The notes beneath the pieces were generated by a model. That model had not been told where the DNA came from. It saw only the letters and a program-made list of their open reading frames with translations, and ran no database searches. From HGM13634 sp045537285 (lineage in GTDB: Bacteria > Bacillota > Clostridia > TANB77 > CAG-508): DNA of 64,000 bases. Location: the NCBI GenBank assembly GCA_045537285.1, contig JAZSPC010000052.1:7627-71626 (forward strand). Reading direction: 5' to 3'. Positions within the stretch are counted from its first letter, which is position 1. Each line of letters begins with the position of its first letter. This document shows positions 26,251-34,975 of this stretch, piece after piece. Made by a program: the position numbers and the translations under genes.

Positions 26251-26637
26251 TCATGTATTCACAGCTATAATGCCTCCTACAATACCAGCTATAATACCTA
26301 CTATAATCATTCCAATTGTATATCCATTTAGTGCAAACCCTGTATTTAAAGAACTAGAAATTATATATAGTAATATTACATATACGCCTCCTATTATAGC
26401 GCCATTTATCAAGCCGTTTTTTGATGTTTTCTTCATACTTATAATCGCACCTATTAATATGCTCACAAATGTTAAAACTATTATTACAGTTGGTATTACA
26501 GACTCTGAAATATTTGTATATGTTAATAATATTGAAAACAAAAATAAACTTACGAGTGTAACAATAAATGAAATCATCAGCCCTTTAATTATTTTAATAG
26601 GTACACTGTTATTTTTCTCTACTTGAATATTATTCAT
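26251..26637 (-). CDS. Four-helix membrane protein (TIGR04086-like)
   Basis: 128 residues, four hydrophobic segments (about 17-40, 50-68, 77-95, 105-126), with a glycine-rich last helix (GMIIVGIIAGIVGGIIAV). The arrangement fits the TIGR04086/YrzE-type family of Gram-positive membrane proteins, whose role is unknown. In many Clostridia it lies near yajC, tgt and secDF; here tgt is the next-but-one gene, which supports the call. Confidence 0.75.
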   Translation of the reverse strand: MNNIQVEKNNSVPIKIIKGLMISFIVTLVSLFLFSILLTYTNISESVIPTVIIVLTFVSILIGAIISMKKTSKNGLINGAIIGGVYVILLYIISSSLNTGFALNGYTIGMIIVGIIAGIVGGIIAVNT

Positions 26638-26695
26638 TTAAACTCCTTCTCCTTTCTTAAAAACATTTTATGATGGTTTAATTATATTTAGAATA

Positions 26696-26730
26696 AAAAA
26701 TAACAAGTGTATTTAACACTTGTTATTTTT
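26696..26730 (-). terminator. Terminator of the queA-tgt-WG unit
   Basis: AAAATAACAAGTGT / ACACTTGTTATTTT with a five-base loop after the WG-repeat gene stop. Confidence 0.85.
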
Positions 26731-26767
26731 ATTGTTTAAACTTCATTGTTTACTATATTTAAATTTT

Positions 26768-28198
26768 CTACTCTGTACCACTTACTTCATTTGTTGTTAT
26801 GTTTGTATCAATAGCATTTCCTATTGAGTTTTCTAAATCTTCGCTTGGAGTGTCTTCAACTTTTTCTTTGATTAATCCAACATCTATTAACCTTTTAATA
26901 AGGTCTATCTCTTCTCCGTTATATAGCATAAAATATTTTTCTTCTTTATCTATTCCATTTATTGCATATATTCCTTCAACCGCTATTGGAACTAATTCTC
27001 TTCCATTTACATCTAATAGTCCATATTTATCTACTTTCTTTACTATTACTCCATTTGCTCTTTCTATTACAATAACCGGTTGTACAACCTCTTTAACTCC
27101 ATCTATCTCTATGCTATTTGAATTATATCCAAGCTCATCATATTCCACATTAAATACTAGATTTCCGTTTACATTAAATGCTCCCCATTTTTTATCTTTG
27201 CATACAGGTATTAATTGATTTAGCAATAAATATCTATTATCTACTACACTACTATTATTTAATCCTATACTATCATATTCAGGATAAATAACTGATCTTC
27301 CTTCACTTGATACCACTCCATATTTTCTGCCTTGCTCTACTATATATAATCCATATTCTTTACTTAATAAAGATATAGAATCATACATTGGGTCTATTTG
27401 AGTTGTACCATCTAAATTAATAACTCCCACTTTGTTTGAACTATCTGTAACAAAAAATTGTTGCGTATTTTCATAAAATTTAATTGATGAATATCTATCT
27501 AAAACAATTTCTTTACTATTATTTGTATCTATTATTTTATACAAACCGCCTTCTTTCTTTACTATTAAGCATCCATATAGTAAGGCTTTTTGGTTATTAA
27601 AACTTTGATCTTTTATCTCTACATAACCCCAATTGGTTACGTTAGTATTATATATACTTATTAAATAATTTAATGTATATATTTGAAAATCATTACTTGT
27701 TTCAGATATTAAAACATTAAATGCTCTTGATACTGCCTCTATTGAAGCATACATAACTCCATTTATCTCTTTTGTAGGAGTTGATAATGTATGTACTTCA
27801 TATTGTTCATTTTGCTCATTAATAGGTAATTTATATATTTTTTTATCATTTAAATAAAAACTAGTAGTTTCTTTATCGCCTTCAACATAGCACTTATCGT
27901 TTTCTATTATTGACGATTTATATTCTCCTCTGTGATATTCATATCTAACAATTTTAGCAAATTGTTCTATATTTATATATGTTATACCATCTATTGTAGT
28001 TAATAATGTAGTCCTATCAACATCAGCAACCACTTGTCCATCTGCATATATCTTAAATGTCGTTTGCTTTGTATTCATTAATAATATTATTAATAAAATT
28101 ATTATTAATATTATACAAGCTATAATAGCAAGTAAAACCTTTGAAGATGTACTCATGCCTTTCTTTACATTTCTTGTTTCTTCATCATTCCATCCCAT
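26768..28198 (-). CDS. Membrane-anchored stalk and WG-repeat protein
   Basis: 476 residues from the chosen ATG. A cytoplasmic tail, one anchor helix (about 20-42), a stalk domain similar to copper amine oxidase N-terminal regions (about 47-175), then WG-type beta repeats (KVGVINLDGTTQIDP, KYGVVSSEGRSVIYP, KWGAFNVNGNLVFNV, KYGLLDVNGRELVP) and an acidic Ser/Thr/Asn tail. Extracellular; function unknown. Start 28198 is preferred to 28222 because GGAGGA lies eight bases before it and the earlier ATG would overlap tgt by 23 bases. Follows tgt directly, so it may be co-transcribed with the queuosine genes without being part of that pathway. Confidence 0.8.
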   Translation of the reverse strand: MGWNDEETRNVKKGMSTSSKVLLAIIACIILIIILLIILLMNTKQTTFKIYADGQVVADVDRTTLLTTIDGITYINIEQFAKIVRYEYHRGEYKSSIIENDKCYVEGDKETTSFYLNDKKIYKLPINEQNEQYEVHTLSTPTKEINGVMYASIEAVSRAFNVLISETSNDFQIYTLNYLISIYNTNVTNWGYVEIKDQSFNNQKALLYGCLIVKKEGGLYKIIDTNNSKEIVLDRYSSIKFYENTQQFFVTDSSNKVGVINLDGTTQIDPMYDSISLLSKEYGLYIVEQGRKYGVVSSEGRSVIYPEYDSIGLNNSSVVDNRYLLLNQLIPVCKDKKWGAFNVNGNLVFNVEYDELGYNSNSIEIDGVKEVVQPVIVIERANGVIVKKVDKYGLLDVNGRELVPIAVEGIYAINGIDKEEKYFMLYNGEEIDLIKRLIDVGLIKEKVEDTPSEDLENSIGNAIDTNITTNEVSGTE

Positions 28199-28199
28199 A

Positions 28200-29330
28200 C
28201 TATTCTTCCTCCGTATATCCATATTTTTTATAAAATTCTTCCTTAAAGTTTAGTAAATTATCATTTTCTATTTCTATTCTAACTCTTTCCATTAATTTAG
28301 TCAAGAACCTCAAATTATGAATTGATAATAATCTTACACCTAATATTTCTTTATTTTTTATTAAGTGATGAATATATGCTTTTGTATAGTTTTTGCAACA
28401 ATAACAATCACATTCTTCGTCTAATGTTGTAAAATCTCTTGCATATGTCGCATTTCTAATAACTTTTTTTCCTTGCCATGTCATTGCTGTTCCATTCCTT
28501 GCAATTCTAGTTGGAAGTACACAATCACACATGTCAATTCCTGCAAGTGCCGCTTCTATTAAATAATCTGGACTTCCTACTCCCATTAAATATCTAGGTT
28601 TATTTTCTGGCATAAGTGGTGCCGTATGTTTTAAAATATCTATAAATTCTTCTTTGGGTTCACCTACACTTATTCCTCCAATAGCATACCCTGGAAAATC
28701 TAATTTTATTAAATCTTCTACTGATTTTGTTCTAAGATCTTTATAAAATCCACCTTGAATAATTCCAAATAATCCTTGTTTATCTGTATCTTTATGTGCT
28801 TGTTTGCATCTAGCCGCCCATCTTGTTGTTCTTTCCATTGAGTTTTTAGTATATTCATAGGTTGATGGATAAGGGCAACATTCATCAAATGCCATTATTA
28901 TATCTGCACCCAAATCATTTTCTATTTTCATAACACCTTCTGGTGATAAAAAATGTTTACTACCATCTAAATATGACTTGAACTCAACTCCCTCTTCTGT
29001 TATTTTTCTTAGTGGTCCTAAACTAAACACTTGAAATCCACCACTATCTGTAAGAATAGGTCTGTCCCATTTCATAAACTCATGAAGTCCACCTGCTTCT
29101 TTTACTAAATCATTTCCTGGTCTTAGGTATAAATGATATGTATTTGAAAGTATTATTTGTGCTTCTATTTCTTTTAATTCTTCTGGTGTCATAGCTTTAA
29201 CAGTTGCTTGTGTTCCAACTGGCATAAATACTGGTGTTTGTATATCTCCATGCGGTGTATGTATTACCCCTCTTCTTGCTCCCGAATTTTTATCTACATG
29301 TAATAATTCGTATGTAATTGCTTGTCCCAT
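28200..29330 (-). CDS. tgt: tRNA-guanine transglycosylase
   Basis: Swaps guanine 34 of tRNAs with GUN anticodons for preQ1 in queuosine synthesis. 376 residues with the nucleophile/acid pair in LTDSGGFQVFSLG and GIDMCDCVLPTR, GGISVGEPKEEF, and the zinc site CDCYCCKNYTKAYIHH. Length and motifs are complete. AAAGGAG precedes the start, and queA lies 12 bases upstream. Confidence 0.97.
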   Translation of the reverse strand: MGQAITYELLHVDKNSGARRGVIHTPHGDIQTPVFMPVGTQATVKAMTPEELKEIEAQIILSNTYHLYLRPGNDLVKEAGGLHEFMKWDRPILTDSGGFQVFSLGPLRKITEEGVEFKSYLDGSKHFLSPEGVMKIENDLGADIIMAFDECCPYPSTYEYTKNSMERTTRWAARCKQAHKDTDKQGLFGIIQGGFYKDLRTKSVEDLIKLDFPGYAIGGISVGEPKEEFIDILKHTAPLMPENKPRYLMGVGSPDYLIEAALAGIDMCDCVLPTRIARNGTAMTWQGKKVIRNATYARDFTTLDEECDCYCCKNYTKAYIHHLIKNKEILGVRLLSIHNLRFLTKLMERVRIEIENDNLLNFKEEFYKKYGYTEEE

Positions 29331-29342
29331 ACGTTCTCCTTT

Positions 29343-30365
29343 CTATTGTATAAACATTGCATCTCCAAAACTAAAAAATCTATACTTTTCTTTTACAGCT
29401 TCTTCGTAAGCACTCATTATGTAGTCTTTTCCTGCTAACGCTGATACTAGCATTAATAGTGTTGATTCTGGTAAATGGAAGTTTGTTATAAGTGCATCAA
29501 CACATTTAAATTTATATCCTGGATAAATAAATATATTAGTATCTCCTTCAACTTCTCTTACTAGTCCTTGTTCATTAGCTACACTTTCTAGCACTCTTGT
29601 AGAGGTTGTCCCAACACTTATAATTCTTCCACCATTTTTCTTTGTTTTGTTTATCTTTTCTACATCTTCTGGTTTTATATAAAAATGTTCTGTATGCATA
29701 TGATGATCTTCTATTTTCTCTACTTTTACTGGTCTAAAAGTTCCTATTCCAACATGAAGTGTTACATTTGCAATTTCCACACCTTTTTCTTTTATCTTTT
29801 CTAAAAGTTCATCTGTAAAATGTAGTCCTGCTGTTGGTGCAGCAGCTGACCCTTTATATTTTGCATATACAGTTTGATATCTGTCTTTTTCTTTTAATTC
29901 TTCATGTATATATGGTGGTAATGGCATTAATCCTATTTGGTCTAATATCTCATTAAATATACCGTTATATGTAAATTTAACTTTTCTTGTCCCACCTTCC
30001 ATTAATTCTAATATTTCTGCTGTTAATAATCCATCTCCAAAGATTACTTTTGTTCCTACATGAAGTTTATTTCCTGGTCTTACAATACTTTCCCAGATAT
30101 CACCTTCAATATTATTTAAAAGTAAAAACTCAACATTTGCTCCTGTTTCTTTTTTTCCATAAATTCTAGCTGGTAACACCTTTGTATTATTTCTTACTAA
30201 ACAATCTCCTGGTTTTAAATAATCTAATATATCTTTAAATATTTTGTGTTCTATTGTTTTATTTTCTCTATCTAATACCAAAAGTCTTGATTCATCTCTT
30301 TTTGCAATTGGTACTTGTGCTATTAATTCTTCTGGTAAATTATAGTAAAATTCTTTTAGGTCCAT
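29343..30365 (-). CDS. queA: S-adenosylmethionine:tRNA ribosyltransferase-isomerase
   Basis: Adds the cyclopentane epoxide moiety to preQ1 in tRNA, the step after Tgt. 340 residues: FYYNLPEELIAQ, PIAKRDESRLLVLDR, AAPTAGLHFTDELL, THVGIGTFRPV-like LHVGIGTFRPVKVE, and TNFHLPESTLLMLVSAL are family signatures. First gene of the queA-tgt unit. No other queuosine biosynthesis gene is present here, so preQ1 or queuine precursors may be salvaged or made elsewhere. Confidence 0.97.
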   Translation of the reverse strand: MDLKEFYYNLPEELIAQVPIAKRDESRLLVLDRENKTIEHKIFKDILDYLKPGDCLVRNNTKVLPARIYGKKETGANVEFLLLNNIEGDIWESIVRPGNKLHVGTKVIFGDGLLTAEILELMEGGTRKVKFTYNGIFNEILDQIGLMPLPPYIHEELKEKDRYQTVYAKYKGSAAAPTAGLHFTDELLEKIKEKGVEIANVTLHVGIGTFRPVKVEKIEDHHMHTEHFYIKPEDVEKINKTKKNGGRIISVGTTSTRVLESVANEQGLVREVEGDTNIFIYPGYKFKCVDALITNFHLPESTLLMLVSALAGKDYIMSAYEEAVKEKYRFFSFGDAMFIQ

Positions 30366-30395
30366 TTCTATTTTCCTTTCTATTTTTACCTAAAT

Positions 30396-30424
30396 ATTAT
30401 ACTAAATTTTTAAGTATTATACAA
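30396..30424 (-). promoter_or_regulatory. Promoter of queA-tgt
   Basis: Reverse strand TTGTAT (30419-30424), 17-base spacer, TATAAT (30396-30401). The leader is about 25 bases, too short for a preQ1 riboswitch. Confidence 0.65.
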
Positions 30425-30436
30425 GTATAAATATGA

Positions 30437-30464
30437 AAATAAGGTGGCAATTGCCACCTTATTT
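30437..30464 (-). terminator. Terminator at the end of the orphan gene
   Basis: Near-perfect palindrome AAATAAGGTGGCAA / TTGCCACCTTATTT overlapping the stop codon of the gene at 30459. Confidence 0.8.
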
Positions 30465-30761
30465 AGTTTCTTCTGGAAAGTATTGGTATACCATATTGTG
30501 TCCGATTCCAATAATAACTAATGCCTCCGTTTTAGGTTTAAAATCAGATTTACTTTTGACTTTTTCTCCATTTTGAATAACGATTACATTTTTTGCATCA
30601 AATGCTTCATTAATTTCATGTAAATTCACATTACAATCTTCAACAGATACGCAAATGTTCATATCATCTACATTGTTGCGTAACCATGTCTTGTTTTCGT
30701 ATTCGATGCTCCGTCTGTTCGAATCTTCCAATACCTTAATTACCCATGTTGCATGTTCCAT
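30459..30761 (-). CDS. Orphan protein of unknown function, 100 residues
   Basis: A soluble alpha/beta-looking protein with a cysteine-containing core (NICVSVEDCNVNLHE) and a hydrophobic strand near the end (EALVIIGIGHNMVYQYF). No family recognised. The ATG at 30761 has GGAGG eight bases upstream; the TTG five codons earlier overlaps that site and is rejected. Codons such as TCG, CGG, AGC, ATC and CGC are frequent here but rare around it, as in the orphan genes at 17602 and 55003. Own promoter and terminator. Confidence 0.7.
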   Translation of the reverse strand: MEHATWVIKVLEDSNRRSIEYENKTWLRNNVDDMNICVSVEDCNVNLHEINEAFDAKNVIVIQNGEKVKSKSDFKPKTEALVIIGIGHNMVYQYFPEETK

Positions 30762-30793
30762 AAAGAATACCTCCAAAAAAATTTTGTGAAGTA

Positions 30794-30799
30794 ATTATA
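30794..30799 (-). promoter_or_regulatory. Extended -10 promoter of the orphan gene
   Basis: Reverse strand TGATATAAT, an extended -10; the -35 (TTAAAA at 17 bases) is weak. Confidence 0.5.
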
Positions 30800-30818
30800 T
30801 CACACATTATGTAACTTT

Positions 30819-31166
30819 TTAACTCTCTTTTATATTCTCCATTAACTCCTTACAATCTTTCCAATTTATAAGATTAATTTGCTCATATTCTTTTTCTAAC
30901 TTTTCAACTATTTTCTTTGTATTATCTTTTGAATTCAAATCTACAACTAAAATATTTTTAACATCTTCTTTTCCATAAATAATTCTAAACAAAAGATTTC
31001 TTAAATAGCATTCTATACTTTCTTCTTGGTTCTTAACTGCAACCATAAGGTATATTCCTTTTGAATTTAAATTCGTATATGTACAAATATATATAATATT
31101 TTTAATAATTTCAAATAAGCCGTAAATTGCCAAAGTCCATATTATTACAGATATAAACGTTTCCAT
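30819..31166 (-). CDS. Short membrane protein resembling the start of a family 2 glycosyltransferase
   Basis: 115 residues: an N-terminal helix (4-25), then KGIYLMVAVKNQEESIECYLRN and ILVVDLNSKDNTKKIVEKL, which look like the first strand and the DxxSxDxT segment of a GT-A nucleotide-diphospho-sugar fold. The fold would need another 100 or more residues, so it is either a truncated derivative or a distinct small family. A similar short protein is common in Clostridia to my recollection. Divergent from pflB. Confidence 0.55.
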   Translation of the reverse strand: METFISVIIWTLAIYGLFEIIKNIIYICTYTNLNSKGIYLMVAVKNQEESIECYLRNLLFRIIYGKEDVKNILVVDLNSKDNTKKIVEKLEKEYEQINLINWKDCKELMENIKES

Positions 31167-31214
31167 AAATTATCACCTTATATATTATATTATTTTTTAA
31201 AATTTTTGTGATTT

Positions 31215-31243
31215 TTGCTTTACTTATATGGGAACAATATAAT
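31215..31243 (+). promoter_or_regulatory. Promoter of pflB
   Basis: TTGCTT (31215-31220), 17-base spacer, TATAAT (31238-31243); a second TATAAT overlaps five bases later. Confidence 0.65.
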
Positions 31244-31277
31244 ATAATACACTTGAAATTTTAGGAGGTATTAATAA

Positions 31278-33512
31278 ATGGAATTTAAACAATGGGAAGG
31301 ATTTAATAAAGGAAATTGGACAGAAACTGTTGATGTTAGAGAATTTATTCAAAAGAACTATACACCATATGAAGGTGATGATTCTTTTTTGGCTAATGCA
31401 ACAGATAAAACAACAAAACTATGGAATATTGTTTTAGATTTATATAAAAAAGAAAAAGCAAATGGTGGAGTCTTAGATATTGATACAGATACAGTATCTA
31501 CAATGACTAGCCATAATGCTGGATATATTCAAAAAGATTTAGAAGAAATTGTTGGTCTTCAAACAGATGCACCTTTAAAAAGAGCTATTATGCCTTTTGG
31601 TGGTATTAGAATAGTAGAAAAATCTTGTGAAGCATATGGAAGAAAAGTTTCACCAGAAGTTGAGCAAATTTTCCATAAGTATAGAAAAACACATAATGAT
31701 GGTGTATTTGATGCATATACACCTGATGTAAGAGCTGCAAGAAGCTCTCACCTATTAACAGGTCTTCCTGATGGATATGGACGTGGAAGAATAATCGGTG
31801 ATTACAGAAGAGTTGCTCTATACGGTGTAGATTTCTTAGTTGATAAGAAAAAAGAAAATTTAAAATATTATGACCCAGATTTATTTGATGAAGCAATAAT
31901 TAGAGAGCGTGAAGAAATATCTGAACAAATTAAAGCATTAAATGAATTAAAGCAAATGGCTGCAAGCTATGGATTTGATATTTCTGTTCCTGCTTCAAAT
32001 GCCAAAGAAGCTATACAATGGACATATTTTGGATATTTAGGTGCAATTAAAGAACAAAATGGTGCTGCAATGAGTTTAGGTAGAGTTTCTACTTTCTTAG
32101 ATATATTTATAGAAAGAGATTTAGCAAATGGTACTTTAACAGAAGAACAAGCACAAGAATTAATGGACCACTTTGTTATGAAATTAAGATTGGTAAGATT
32201 TTTAAGAACACCAGAATATGATGAATTATTCAGTGGAGACCCTGTTTGGGTTACAGAATCTATTGGCGGTATGGGAATTGATGGAAGAACATTAGTTACT
32301 AAAAACTCTTTTAGAATGCTTCATACATTAACAACATTGGGACCTGCGCCTGAACCAAACTTAACAGTTCTTTGGTCTACAAGATTACCAGAAGGATTTA
32401 AAAAATTCACATCTAGCCTATCTATTAAAACATCTTCTATTCAATATGAAAACGATGATTTAATGATAAAATATTGGGGTGACGATTATGGAATAGCATG
32501 TTGTGTTTCTGCTATGGAAATTGGAAAACAAATGCAATTCTTTGGTGCTAGATGTAACTTAGCCAAAACTTTACTATATGCAATAAATGGTGGTAAAGAC
32601 GAAATATCTGGTAAACAAGTAGCTCCAAAATTTGAAGGAATTACTTCTGAATATTTAGATTACAATGAAGTAATGGAAAAGTTCGAAAATATGATGGATT
32701 ATGTTACAAGAATATATATTAAAGCATTAAATACTATTCATTATATGCATGATAGATATTGCTACGAAAAACTAGAAATGGCTTTACATGATACTCATGT
32801 ATTAAGAACTATGGCATGTGGTATTGCAGGTTTATCTGTTGTGGCAGATTCTTTAAGCGCAATCAAATATGCAAAAGTTAAAACAATTAGAAATGAAGAT
32901 GGACTAGTTGTTGATTACGAAGTTGAAGGTGATTACCCTAAATTTGGTAATGATGATGACAGAGTAGATGATATAGCTGTTGATTTAGTAAGAATATTTA
33001 TCAAAAAATTAAGAAAACACAAAACATATAGAAATGCAAAAACAACAATGTCAATATTAACTATAACTTCTAATGTTGTTTATGGTAAAAATACTGGTAA
33101 TACTCCTGATGGAAGACGTGCAGGTAGCCCATTTGGACCTGGTGCTAACCCATTACACGGTAGAGATACTCATGGTGCTCTTGCAGTGTTAAACTCAATA
33201 TCAAAATTACCATATAAACATTCAGAAGATGGTATTTCATACACATTCTCTATTACTCCAAAAACATTAGGAAAAACTGATGAAGATAGAGTAAACAACT
33301 TAGTTACAATGCTTGATGGTTTCTTTGAAAAAGAAGGGCATCATATAAATGTAAACGTATTTGACAGAGAATTATTATTAGATGCTATGGATCATCCTGA
33401 AAAATATCCTCAACTTACAATTAGAGTTTCTGGATATGCTGTTAACTTCACAAAATTAACTCGTGAACAACAATTAGATGTTATTAACAGAACAATACAC
33501 GAATCTATATAA
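31278..33512 (+). CDS. pflB: Pyruvate formate-lyase
   Basis: Oxygen-sensitive glycyl radical enzyme that splits pyruvate and CoA into acetyl-CoA and formate during fermentation. 744 residues. The adjacent catalytic cysteines lie in YGIACCVSAM (near 412) and the radical glycine in TIRVSGYAVNFTKL near the C-terminus (about 721). SMSILTITSNVVYGKNTGNTPDGRR-like substrate loop is present. AGGAGG precedes the start. Together with pflA it marks an anaerobic, mixed-acid type metabolism downstream of pyk. Confidence 0.98.
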   Translation: MEFKQWEGFNKGNWTETVDVREFIQKNYTPYEGDDSFLANATDKTTKLWNIVLDLYKKEKANGGVLDIDTDTVSTMTSHNAGYIQKDLEEIVGLQTDAPLKRAIMPFGGIRIVEKSCEAYGRKVSPEVEQIFHKYRKTHNDGVFDAYTPDVRAARSSHLLTGLPDGYGRGRIIGDYRRVALYGVDFLVDKKKENLKYYDPDLFDEAIIREREEISEQIKALNELKQMAASYGFDISVPASNAKEAIQWTYFGYLGAIKEQNGAAMSLGRVSTFLDIFIERDLANGTLTEEQAQELMDHFVMKLRLVRFLRTPEYDELFSGDPVWVTESIGGMGIDGRTLVTKNSFRMLHTLTTLGPAPEPNLTVLWSTRLPEGFKKFTSSLSIKTSSIQYENDDLMIKYWGDDYGIACCVSAMEIGKQMQFFGARCNLAKTLLYAINGGKDEISGKQVAPKFEGITSEYLDYNEVMEKFENMMDYVTRIYIKALNTIHYMHDRYCYEKLEMALHDTHVLRTMACGIAGLSVVADSLSAIKYAKVKTIRNEDGLVVDYEVEGDYPKFGNDDDRVDDIAVDLVRIFIKKLRKHKTYRNAKTTMSILTITSNVVYGKNTGNTPDGRRAGSPFGPGANPLHGRDTHGALAVLNSISKLPYKHSEDGISYTFSITPKTLGKTDEDRVNNLVTMLDGFFEKEGHHINVNVFDRELLLDAMDHPEKYPQLTIRVSGYAVNFTKLTREQQLDVINRTIHESI

Positions 33513-33523
33513 AAATACAATAT

Positions 33524-33548
33524 GGGCAGGCATCTTACCTGCCCTACA
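33524..33548 (+). terminator. Weak intercistronic hairpin between pflB and pflA
   Basis: GGGCAGG / CCTGCCC with loop CATCTTA, followed by TACATTTTATT. Likely a partial terminator or 3' end stabiliser that lowers pflA expression relative to pflB. Confidence 0.55.
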
Positions 33549-33566
33549 TTTTATTAGGAGATTTAA

Positions 33567-34286
33567 ATGGATAAAAGAAATTATGCTAAAATTCATTCAA
33601 TAGAAACTTTTGGTACAGTTGATGGGCCTGGTGTTAGGTTTGTTACTTTCTTTCAAGGTTGTAATTTACAATGTAAATACTGCCATAACCGAGATACTTG
33701 GGATATTAATGATGGTACATACATAAGTGTTGATGAATTATTTGAAAATATATTAAGATATAAAACATATATTATGCCTAATGGTGGTTTTACTGCTTCT
33801 GGTGGTGAACCTTTACTTCAACCATATTTTTTAATTTCTCTATTTAAAAAATTAAAAGATGCTGGAATACATACTGCAATAGATACTTCTGGTATGATAG
33901 AAATTACTGAGCCTATTAAAGAATTACTTTCTTTAACTGATTTAGTTTTACTTGATATAAAACATATTAATTCTGAGAAATCAAAAGATTTAATTGGCTT
34001 TTCTAATGAAAAAGAATTAGCTTTTGCAAGATATTTAAGTGATAATAGTATACCTATTTGGATAAGACAAGTAATAATTCCAGGTATTACTGATAGTAAA
34101 GAAGATTTATTAGAACTAAAAAGATTTATCTTTTCTTTAAAAACTATAAAAAAAGTGGAACTTCTTCCCTACCACAATTTAGGTAAGCATAAATGGGAAA
34201 CATTGGGTTTTGAATATAAATTAAAAGATGTAAGAACTGCTAATGATGAAGATATAAAAAGAGCAAAAGAAATTTTAGAAATTTAA
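33567..34286 (+). CDS. pflA: Pyruvate formate-lyase activating enzyme
   Basis: Radical SAM enzyme that installs the glycyl radical on PflB. 239 residues; the iron-sulfur cluster motif is GCNLQCKYCHNRDTW (residues near 31-45), preceded by ETFGTVDGPGVRFVTFFQ and followed by GGFTASGGEPLLQ. 54 bases after pflB, with GGAG before the ATG. Confidence 0.97.
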   Translation: MDKRNYAKIHSIETFGTVDGPGVRFVTFFQGCNLQCKYCHNRDTWDINDGTYISVDELFENILRYKTYIMPNGGFTASGGEPLLQPYFLISLFKKLKDAGIHTAIDTSGMIEITEPIKELLSLTDLVLLDIKHINSEKSKDLIGFSNEKELAFARYLSDNSIPIWIRQVIIPGITDSKEDLLELKRFIFSLKTIKKVELLPYHNLGKHKWETLGFEYKLKDVRTANDEDIKRAKEILEI

Positions 34287-34293
34287 TTTTAAA

Positions 34294-34322
34294 TAGGCAA
34301 GCAAAAAAGCTTGCCATTTTTA
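34294..34322 (+). terminator. Terminator of pflBA
   Basis: TAGGCAAGC / GCTTGCCA stem with an A6 loop and a long T-rich tail. Confidence 0.85.
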
Positions 34323-34341
34323 TTTTTTTTATAGAAAACTA

Positions 34342-34370
34342 TTGTCTTTTTTCTTTTTATATGTTAAAAT
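34342..34370 (+). promoter_or_regulatory. Promoter of rpmB
   Basis: TTGTCT (34342-34347), 17-base spacer, TAAAAT (34365-34370). Confidence 0.6.
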
Positions 34371-34416
34371 ATTACTTAGTCTAATTTAGATTTAACAATT
34401 CGGAGGTGTTATAAAA

Positions 34417-34614
34417 ATGGCAAAATGCGCAATTTGTGAAAAATCTTTAAGCTATGGAAACAAATTAAGTATAGCTCGTTCTCACGTTAGTAACAGAGCT
34501 ACTAGAACATGGAAACCAAATTTAAGAACTGTAAAAGCAATGGTTGATGGTCAACCAAAAAGAATACATGTATGTGCTAAATGTTTACGTTCTGGAAAAG
34601 TTACAAGAGCTTAA
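34417..34614 (+). CDS. rpmB: Ribosomal protein L28
   Basis: Large-subunit protein of 65 residues. It is the zinc-binding form: CAICEKS at the start and CAKCLRSGKV at the end supply four cysteines. The body SHVSNRATRTWKPNL and RIHVCAKC is typical. AGGAGGTG-like site CGGAGGTG upstream. Convergent with spoVM, as a rearranged version of the rpmB-spoVM neighbourhood of Bacillus. Confidence 0.97.
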   Translation: MAKCAICEKSLSYGNKLSIARSHVSNRATRTWKPNLRTVKAMVDGQPKRIHVCAKCLRSGKVTRA

Positions 34615-34628
34615 TAATTGTATATATA

Positions 34629-34657
34629 AAAACACATAGATATCCTATGTGTTTTTT
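34629..34657. terminator. Bidirectional terminator of rpmB and spoVM
   Basis: AAAACACATAG / CTATGTGTTTT with a five-base loop, between the convergent rpmB and spoVM genes. Confidence 0.85.
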
Positions 34658-34676
34658 ATTACATAAAAATATGTAT

Positions 34677-34751
34677 TTAGTCCTTTATTCCAAAAAGAAG
34701 TTTCACTATTCCTCGTAAGCATTTTGGAACTTTTTTTACTACAATATTCAT
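34677..34751 (-). CDS. spoVM: SpoVM, 24-residue spore-coat anchoring peptide
   Basis: Small amphipathic peptide that in Bacillus recognises the curvature of the forespore membrane and anchors the SpoIVA coat base. The ORF reads MNIVVKKVPKCLRG then IVKLLFGIKD. Aligned without gaps to Bacillus SpoVM (from memory) it keeps Lys7, Pro9, Lys10, Leu12, Gly14, Ile15, Val16 and Gly21, including the helix-breaking Pro9. GGAG-type site (GAGAGTGGGAG) upstream. In Bacillus spoVM is the neighbour of rpmB; rpmB lies 62 bases away here. It follows a small membrane protein gene by 18 bases. Too short for routine gene calling. Confidence 0.82.
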   Translation of the reverse strand: MNIVVKKVPKCLRGIVKLLFGIKD

Positions 34752-34769
34752 ACTCCCACTCTCCTAACC

Positions 34770-34922
34770 TTAACAAGATATACAGGCAAATCCACAAATA
34801 ATTATACCCAACCCGAATATAAATAACCACCAAGATAAAGGAAGTAATAATACAGCTAGTATTCCAGCGCCTAATCCTATTAAACATATTGCTATTGTTT
34901 TTTTAAAAAATTTAAAGCACAT
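34770..34922 (-). CDS. Small cysteine-containing membrane protein next to spoVM
   Basis: 50 residues: MCFKFFKKTI, then a hydrophobic helix (10-28), PLSWW, a second hydrophobic stretch (33-46) and CISC at the end. A strong GAGGAGGG site stands before the ATG. It precedes spoVM by 18 bases on the same strand, so the two are probably one transcript and this one may also serve in sporulation; that is inference. No family recognised. Confidence 0.65.
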   Translation of the reverse strand: MCFKFFKKTIAICLIGLGAGILAVLLLPLSWWLFIFGLGIIICGFACISC

Positions 34923-34975
34923 ATTCTCCCTCCTCTAATTTATTATATTAATTTTTTATGTAAAAGGTGATTCAA

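Noticed and set aside
30366..30458. A preQ1 riboswitch before queA
   Set aside because: The leader after the promoter is only about 25 bases and has no pseudoknot-like motif.
34645..34887. An 80-codon reverse-strand frame beside rpmB
   Set aside because: It has no ribosome site, runs through a terminator and is out of frame with the two small ORFs (spoVM and its neighbour) that have good ribosome sites.
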